A stretch of DNA of 64,000 nt from Bog-756 sp963725395 (lineage in GTDB: Bacteria; Actinomycetota; Acidimicrobiia; Acidimicrobiales; RAAP-2): positions 124,001-188,000 of the forward strand of contig CAVRYH010000013.1 in assembly GCA_963725395.1 (NCBI GenBank), read 5' to 3'. Position 1 is the stretch's first letter. The number at the start of each line of letters is the position of its first letter. A program made the position numbers and the translations under genes. Of this stretch, positions 59,296-64,000 are shown in pieces. The notes beneath the pieces were generated by a model. That model saw nothing but the letters and a program-made list of their open reading frames with translations, searched no databases and was not told the DNA's origin.

Positions 59296-60660
59296 TCAGG
59301 CCATCGTGTCCAGGATCTCCTCGATCATCTCCACCGTGGTGTCCGGATGGAGCAGGGCCAATCGCCCTATCGACTCGCCCTCCCAGGTGGTGGGCACGAC
59401 GAATCCGATCTGGTCGCTCAGCAGCCGGTCGGACCACTGCTCGTAGTCCTCGCGACCCCAGCCGGTCCGGCGGAAGAGGACCACCGAGAGCTCCGGCCGC
59501 CGCACCAGTTCCACGTGGGGCAGCCGTTCGATGAGGTCCGCGGCCTGCTGGGTGACGGTCAGCACGGTCTCGATGGCCTCGCGGTACGCATCGGTCCCGT
59601 TGACGGCCAGTGAGAACCACAGGGGTAGCCCACGCGCCCGCCGCGTCAGGTGGTAGGCGTAGTCGCTCGGGTTCCACTCCTCGGGGGCGTCGGTGTGGAG
59701 CACGTCGAGGTAGGAGGCGTCCTGGGTGTGCACGGCCTTGGCCAGGTTGGGCTCCCGGTAGATGAGGCCGGCACAGTCGAAGGGGGCGAATAGCCACTTG
59801 TGGGGGTCCACCACGAAGGAGTCGACCAGTTCGATGCCGTCGAAGCGCGCCCGGATCGACGGGGCGAAGAGCGCCGCACAGCCGTAGGCGCCGTCCACGT
59901 GGAACCACAGGGACCGTTCGCGGGCGAGCTCGCCCACGCCGGCCAGATCGTCGATGATCCCCGCGTTGGTGGTTCCCCCGGTGGCCACTACGGCGATGAC
60001 GTTCTCGCCCCGTGGGCTGTGCTCGAGCGCGGAGCGCAGGGCACGCCCGGTTAGGCGGTGGTCCTCGCAGGCCACCAGGAGCGCATCGATCCCGAGGACC
60101 CGCAGAGCCTTGCCCACCGACGAGTGGGCCTCCTCGCTGATGGCGACGGCCGGGCGCACGGGTGCCCGGTTGCCCATGCGGTGGGACGCGGTGTCGCGCG
60201 CCACCATCAGGGCCGACAGATTGCCGGCCGAGCCCCCGGCCACGAAGCATCCGCCGGCTCCCTCGGGGAGGCCGGCGAGGTCGGAGAGCACGCCGAGAGC
60301 TTGGTTCTCCGCGGCGACGGCCCCGGCCGCCTCCATCCAGCTGGTGCCCTGGAGCGACGAGCACGCCACCACCATGTCGAACAGCAATGCGGCCTTGGTC
60401 GGCGCCGCCGGGATGAACGAGAGGAAGCGCGGACTGTCGCACGAAACCACGGCCGTGGCCAGTTCGTTGTCGAAGAGCTCCATGACCCGGTGGGCGTCGG
60501 TGCCGCCCGGGTTGATCAGTCCCTTGAGACTGGCCTCGAGCGAAGCCGCCTGGGCCCCCCCGAAGTCGAGTGGGACCGGGTCGAGGGCCAGGCGCCAACG
60601 GCAGTAGTCGAGGACGAGGGTGGTCAGTTGCTCGTCGTAGACGAACATGGGGTTGCGCAT
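59296..60660 (-). CDS. PLP-dependent aromatic-L-amino-acid decarboxylase family protein
   Basis: A 454-residue group II decarboxylase. PLP lysine Lys288 in VVDPHKWLFAPFDCAG; the stacking His in SEEAHSSVGKAL (His179); FHVDGAYGCAALF binds the pyridine nitrogen; FVAGGSAGNLSALMVARD is the phosphate loop. Substrates of the family are tyrosine, DOPA, tryptophan or glutamate-like acids; none can be chosen. ATG 60660 has AAAGGACACC upstream. The mscR gene follows 58 bases downstream on the same strand. Confidence 0.87.
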   Translation of the reverse strand: MRNPMFVYDEQLTTLVLDYCRWRLALDPVPLDFGGAQAASLEASLKGLINPGGTDAHRVMELFDNELATAVVSCDSPRFLSFIPAAPTKAALLFDMVVACSSLQGTSWMEAAGAVAAENQALGVLSDLAGLPEGAGGCFVAGGSAGNLSALMVARDTASHRMGNRAPVRPAVAISEEAHSSVGKALRVLGIDALLVACEDHRLTGRALRSALEHSPRGENVIAVVATGGTTNAGIIDDLAGVGELARERSLWFHVDGAYGCAALFAPSIRARFDGIELVDSFVVDPHKWLFAPFDCAGLIYREPNLAKAVHTQDASYLDVLHTDAPEEWNPSDYAYHLTRRARGLPLWFSLAVNGTDAYREAIETVLTVTQQAADLIERLPHVELVRRPELSVVLFRRTGWGREDYEQWSDRLLSDQIGFVVPTTWEGESIGRLALLHPDTTVEMIEEILDTMA

Positions 60661-60735
60661 GGTGTCCTTTCGGGAGCCGGCCCATGTTGGCAGATCCGAC
60701 GGGCGCAATCCGCCCCCCGCCCGACGCACGAGCCC

Positions 60736-61803
60736 TCAGCCAGTAGCCGACCCACCACCGAAGAGGTTCAGCTGCGGCTCGTCCACGGGTCCCAACCGGT
60801 GGTACCCGGGGAGGTCCGCCATGGGCGTGTCCAGGTACACCTTGGCCTCGGGGGGATGGGCGAACCGACCGTGACTCCACCTGATCTCCACGTGGCCGGC
60901 GACGGATGCCGGCTGTCCGTCCCGGCGGCAGCGGTAGGTGCAGGACCAATCGACCCGGGGTTGGCCGGCCTCTCCGGGGGCGATGGTGAAGGCCGAGAGT
61001 TCGAACTGCTCACGCCAGTCCCACGGACTGGCGATCCGGTAGCGGGCCGGCGCTCCGCTGCGGCGGTCGACACCCAGCACGAAGTAGGGGGCACTGCCGA
61101 TCCGGAGCAGGCGCCAGAGCATCACCTCGTCAGTCGCCCCCGACGATTCGAGGCTCGTCGCCCACCGCTCCGCCGAGGCGGCGCTGACGGCGCGACACAG
61201 TCGGGCGTACGCCGCCCGCGAGGCGGCGTCGGGGTACGACCGACCCCCGAGGGCGGCGCGGATCGAGGCGAGCTGCTCCTTCGTGCACCCGGAGGGCTCG
61301 GACGGGAAGCCGACCAGTCCTGTGGCCGTAACACAGGACCGGAAGAGCGATCCGAGCTCGGCCGGTGCCACGACCTCGTACCAGTCGCCGCGCTCCCAGT
61401 CGCCGCTCGTGGCGAGCAGCCCGTCGAAGACCCGGCCCGGGGAGGCGTTGGCCAGGATGTCGGACTCGTACTTGCAGCTGACCAGGTAGACGTGGTCGAT
61501 TCGCAGGTCGATGGGGGCCACCTCGTCCCCCGGCGCCCGGCGCCCACCGGTCCACTCGATGATGAGCGGGGTGCGGCCGCGTAGACCGTCGGGCGCCTCG
61601 AGCAGCGCACGGCCGTTGGCGAAGGCCGTGCCCAACTCGGTCGAGTACCGGCCTGATCGTCCGATGCGCCCGAGGTCATCCCATGTCTCGGCCCCCACCC
61701 GGATCTCGGGTGGACGATGGGCGATGGCCGAGTCCGGGTCGCCGAACGGGAGTGTCCCGAGCGCCGTCCCGAGCTCGGTCACCATGGTCCGCTCGTCAGG
61801 CAC
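60736..61803 (-). CDS. Uncharacterised protein with PD-(D/E)xK-like signature, next to a DNA methyltransferase
   Basis: A 355-residue soluble protein in no family I can name. Near residues 80-115, PLIIEWTGGRR is followed by VAPIDLRIDHVYLVSCKYES, then DILANASPGRVFDGLLA. A buried strand with Asp, about 9 residues, then SxK is how degenerate PD-(D/E)xK nucleases look, and phrases like VSCKYES...NASP occur in restriction-type proteins. The rest is alpha/beta with an aromatic C-terminal sheet ending QLNLFGGG. It starts 24 bases after the methyltransferase, as the cognate endonuclease of a restriction-modification pair would. Nuclease role is inference. Confidence 0.5.
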   Translation of the reverse strand: MPDERTMVTELGTALGTLPFGDPDSAIAHRPPEIRVGAETWDDLGRIGRSGRYSTELGTAFANGRALLEAPDGLRGRTPLIIEWTGGRRAPGDEVAPIDLRIDHVYLVSCKYESDILANASPGRVFDGLLATSGDWERGDWYEVVAPAELGSLFRSCVTATGLVGFPSEPSGCTKEQLASIRAALGGRSYPDAASRAAYARLCRAVSAASAERWATSLESSGATDEVMLWRLLRIGSAPYFVLGVDRRSGAPARYRIASPWDWREQFELSAFTIAPGEAGQPRVDWSCTYRCRRDGQPASVAGHVEIRWSHGRFAHPPEAKVYLDTPMADLPGYHRLGPVDEPQLNLFGGGSATG

Positions 61804-61827
61804 CGAGCGCGCGCTCCGACGGCGGGG

Positions 61828-63336
61828 TCATCCGCGGGTTGAGCCGCCCGAACCGTAGGCGCGCAGCCGGTGCATGGACTCGGGGTCGAGCAGCTCGAGG
61901 ACATCGTGGACCGGACCGGAGCCATCGGGGCCGGTCACCGCCCGCAGCGCCTTCCCCCCAGCCGTACGGGCACCGGGGACCTCCGTGGAAAGGAGGACGA
62001 GGGGGCCGAGGTCGTCGCGGCCGGGATCGCTCCCTCGGGCCTGATGGAGGACGCTGGCCTTGCCCAAGGCCTTCAGCAGCACATCCGGACGCCGAAGGCC
62101 CGGCCGGGTCGTCGAGTAGGCACCCGAGAGGTCGAAGAGCCAGCAGTGTCCCTTGGCGTCCCGCGCCCGGAAGTCGACGGCGATGCCCAGGTCCCCATAG
62201 GCCACATTGGGCTCGATGCCCTCGAACCCGCTGGCCTCGAGGGCCTGGTGGGCCAGCTGGCGGGCCTTCTGGCCGAGGCCCACGGCGTCGGCGTCGACCG
62301 CTGCGGACCCGGTGGGGGGGACGGTGACCCGCCGGTCGAGCCCGGGGTCGGGTGCGGGCACGGCGGCCCGCTCGCGGGCCACCCGGTCGAGGGCCAACGC
62401 CACGTAGGCCTCGTCGGTGTCGAAGCCGACGAAATGGCGCTCGGTGCGGACGGCGGCGACGGCCGTCGATCCCGAGCCCATGAACGGGTCGAGGACGAGA
62501 TCGCCACGGTAGGTGTAGAGCTCGATGAGCCGCCGGGGCAGCTCCACTGGGAACGGTGCCGGGTGGCCGACTCGGGTTGCGGACTCGGTGGGGATGTCCC
62601 AGACGTCGAGGGTGGCATCAACGAACTCGTCCATCGTGATGGTTCCCTCGCACGGGAGGCCCTGGACGGCACGCTCGCCGGCGGTGAGGGCCCGGTCGAA
62701 CCGGCCTTTCGACGCCACGACGATTCGCTCGCTCACGTCACGCAGGACAGGATTGCCCGGCCGTTGATACGTTCCCCACGCGCACGAACCTCCCGCGGCG
62801 CGGCTCTTCTGCCAGATGATTTCCCCCCGTAGGAGGTAGCCCTGGCCCTCGAGCAGGTCGATGACGTCCCTCGACAGCGAGCGGTAGGGCTTGCGTCCCA
62901 GATTGGCCACGTTCACAGCGATGCGACCGCCGGGTTCGAGCTTGTCGAAACACTGAGCGAAGACGGCGTCGAGCATGCCCAGGTAGGCGTGGTAGTCGGC
63001 GGGGACGTGACCGACACCGAGCGCAGCCTCGTACTCCTTCCCGGCGAAGTACGGCGGTGACGTGACCACCAGAGCCACCGAATTGTCGACGATGTCGCCG
63101 TGCCGGTTCATGGCGCGGGCGTCCCCGGCCCAGACCGTGTCCAGCGCGGTGGGCCGATTGATGTCGCTGTCGTCGGACAGGAGCGGTGGGGTGAAACGGG
63201 CGTAGAACGGCGAAGAGTCGTGGGCCTCCCGCCGTCCGACGCCGAATGACGAGGTAGAGGTGGGCCGACGTCGGGGAGCCCGGCGGATGGGCTCGACGTT
63301 GCTCATCGCGGGCCGGACCCGTGGTCGGTGGTCCAT
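61828..63336 (-). CDS. DNA methyltransferase (N4-cytosine/N6-adenine) with extra C-terminal domain
   Basis: About 502 residues (alternative ATG 63306). VVTSPPYFAGKEYE is the catalytic (S/D)PPY motif, and DLVLDPFMGSGSTAVAAVRT the SAM motif, in the beta-class order. DVWDIPTESATRVGHPAPFP and ELPRRLIELYTYRG are typical of amino-methyltransferases. After about residue 335 a second domain appears: EPNVAYGDLGIAVDFRA, WLFDLSGAYSTTRPGLRR, LLKALGKASVL, which resembles a nuclease-like fold lacking the lysine. An N-terminal basic stretch (RRAPRRRPTS) precedes the core. The uncharacterised gene downstream is probably its partner. Confidence 0.82.
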   Translation of the reverse strand: MDHRPRVRPAMSNVEPIRRAPRRRPTSTSSFGVGRREAHDSSPFYARFTPPLLSDDSDINRPTALDTVWAGDARAMNRHGDIVDNSVALVVTSPPYFAGKEYEAALGVGHVPADYHAYLGMLDAVFAQCFDKLEPGGRIAVNVANLGRKPYRSLSRDVIDLLEGQGYLLRGEIIWQKSRAAGGSCAWGTYQRPGNPVLRDVSERIVVASKGRFDRALTAGERAVQGLPCEGTITMDEFVDATLDVWDIPTESATRVGHPAPFPVELPRRLIELYTYRGDLVLDPFMGSGSTAVAAVRTERHFVGFDTDEAYVALALDRVARERAAVPAPDPGLDRRVTVPPTGSAAVDADAVGLGQKARQLAHQALEASGFEGIEPNVAYGDLGIAVDFRARDAKGHCWLFDLSGAYSTTRPGLRRPDVLLKALGKASVLHQARGSDPGRDDLGPLVLLSTEVPGARTAGGKALRAVTGPDGSGPVHDVLELLDPESMHRLRAYGSGGSTRG

Positions 63337-63515
63337 CGCGTCGGGGAGGCCGTCGGTTGTGCGGGCACGGGGCAGATCATACGGAAGGGTTGTGACGCGA
63401 CGACGGGGTGCCGGTCGCTTGCCCTCGCATGGCTAAGGAGGCTAGCGGTGCCCCCGTTCCACCCAGGGGATGGGCTCAGCCGGGCGGTCGGGCATCGCTC
63501 CCCTCGCCGGCGAAC

Positions 63516-64000
63516 CTAGCCGCCGTTGAGGTACTGGCTGATCGACTCACCCACCACCACGCACGAGGAGAGCGAGACGCAGCTGACCGCGGTCAGCGAC
63601 TGGGGCGAATGGTCCACGGCCGGATGGCTCCACGGGTGGATGGACGCGCCGGTGAGGACGATCAGTCCGGCCTCGGGGGAGGCTGCCACGGCGCTGCCCA
63701 CGGCCACGCAGGTGCCGATTGCCGTGCAGGAGATGTCCATCAGGGCAGCGGATGCGGCGGTGACGGGTTGGCTGGTCCAGGTGGCCCCACCGTTGTCCGA
63801 CGTGAGCAACACCCCCCGCCCGGTCCGCACACCGTTGAGGGTGGTGGCCGTCGTGCCCACCACAGCGCAGCGGGCTCCGGCCACTCCGACGACCGGGGCC
63901 GGAGCGGAGGTCGTGGTCGACGCCGGTGCCCCGGCGGTTGGTGCCCCGACCGGGGCGGTGGCCGCCGGAACCGCACCGGTCCCCGAGGGGGCGCCAGCCA
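63516..64000 (-). CDS. BNR-repeat/YCF48-like exported protein, 3' end only
   Basis: The open frame continues beyond the right edge, so only the C-terminal 160 residues are seen. About 40 residues of Ala/Pro/Thr-rich linker (VGAPTAGAPASTTTSAPAP) come first, then BNR-type propeller blades: GARCAVVGTTATTLNG, GVLLTSDNGGATWTSQPV (Asp-box SxDxGxTW), DISCTAIGTCVAVGSAV and AVSCVSLSSCVVVGES. The repeated SC...CVxVG pairs suggest disulfides and a secreted location. Such proteins in actinobacteria have no known function. The 179-base gap before it holds nothing recognisable. Confidence 0.6.
   Translation of the reverse strand, partial: AGAPSGTGAVPAATAPVGAPTAGAPASTTTSAPAPVVGVAGARCAVVGTTATTLNGVRTGRGVLLTSDNGGATWTSQPVTAASAALMDISCTAIGTCVAVGSAVAASPEAGLIVLTGASIHPWSHPAVDHSPQSLTAVSCVSLSSCVVVGESISQYLNGG

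Noticed and set aside
1..64000. CRISPR arrays, insertion sequences, integrases, rRNA genes, plasmid or phage origins
   Set aside because: Looked for across both strands and not seen; the short repeats at 33968 and 38310 are too few and degenerate to be CRISPR.

Overview
ORGANISM. The window is high-GC DNA (mostly about 65-70% G+C by eye) with the habits of a free-living, lipid- and organic-acid-using actinobacterium. Mycothiol-linked genes (an MscR-type aldehyde dehydrogenase with its partner metallo-hydrolase, and a maleylpyruvate-isomerase-type protein), an MptA/B-type polyprenol-phosphate mannosyltransferase, FadD/P450/MaoC genes, and many GTG starts sitting 6-7 bases behind a TANNNT hexamer (leaderless transcripts) all point to Actinomycetota. 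A member of Acidimicrobiia is my best guess, an inference from gene content only. No rRNA, tRNA, CRISPR, integrase or transposase was found. Two genes are split by single frameshifts in G/C-rich tracts, which fits either real decay or assembly error. LAYOUT. 1-6.5 kb: the 3' part of an erythromycin-esterase-like gene, a three-domain ACP/adenylate-forming ligase/acyltransferase, a YceH-family gene and an alkyl-DHAP-synthase-like FAD enzyme (possible ether-lipid set). 6.5-9.3 kb: two tandem secreted GH114-like paralogues. 9.4-17.4 kb: small membrane protein, orphan ABC binding lipoprotein, methyltransferase, DUF1643, CAP-like secreted protein, a 59-aa zinc ribbon, a LOG-like protein, a PhnZ-like HD oxygenase and a class II aldolase. 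17.7-20 kb: a translationally coupled MaoC/MaoC/P450 operon. 20-24.5 kb: TetR-like regulator, SRPBCC protein, a lower-GC patch with an MptA/B-like mannosyltransferase and an ArsR/SRPBCC operon behind an AT-rich operator. 24.7-33.8 kb: SDR, SurE, Gfo/Idh/MocA, serine hydrolase, FUSC transporter, aldehyde dehydrogenase, mycothiol-type DinB protein. 34-38.2 kb: a three-gene operon of aldo/keto reductase, D-aminoacylase and a stand-alone adenylation enzyme. 38.2-44 kb: a repeat-bearing leader and a frameshifted FAD/NAD(P) protein, then a sulfur locus (MetY, MetA, divergent SsuD-like monooxygenase) whose shared intergenic region folds into a riboswitch-like structure closed by a 13-bp stem. 44-47.6 kb: membrane protein, two DUF202 proteins, and an operon of diiron ferritin-like protein, SCP2-like protein and ferredoxin. 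47.6-60.7 kb: hydroxyacid dehydrogenase, fructosamine-kinase-like protein, enoyl-CoA hydratase, PPK2 with zinc-type adenylate kinase, GlcD with a ThDP enzyme, SnoaL-like protein, APC permease, MscR with its MBL partner, and an aromatic-amino-acid decarboxylase. 60.7-63.3 kb: a DNA methyltransferase with an uncharacterised protein carrying a nuclease-like signature (possible restriction-modification pair). 63.5-64 kb: 3' end of a BNR-repeat protein running off the window. HOW THE GENES WORK TOGETHER. The best supported partnerships are MetA to MetY (homoserine activation, then sulfhydrylation), MscR with its MBL hydrolase (mycothiol-dependent aldehyde detoxification), PPK2 with adenylate kinase (polyphosphate-driven nucleotide balance), and the coupled MaoC/MaoC/P450 set. 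The least explained and most worth following are the structured metA/SsuD-like intergenic region, the diiron/SCP2-like/ferredoxin operon and the methyltransferase/nuclease-like pair.
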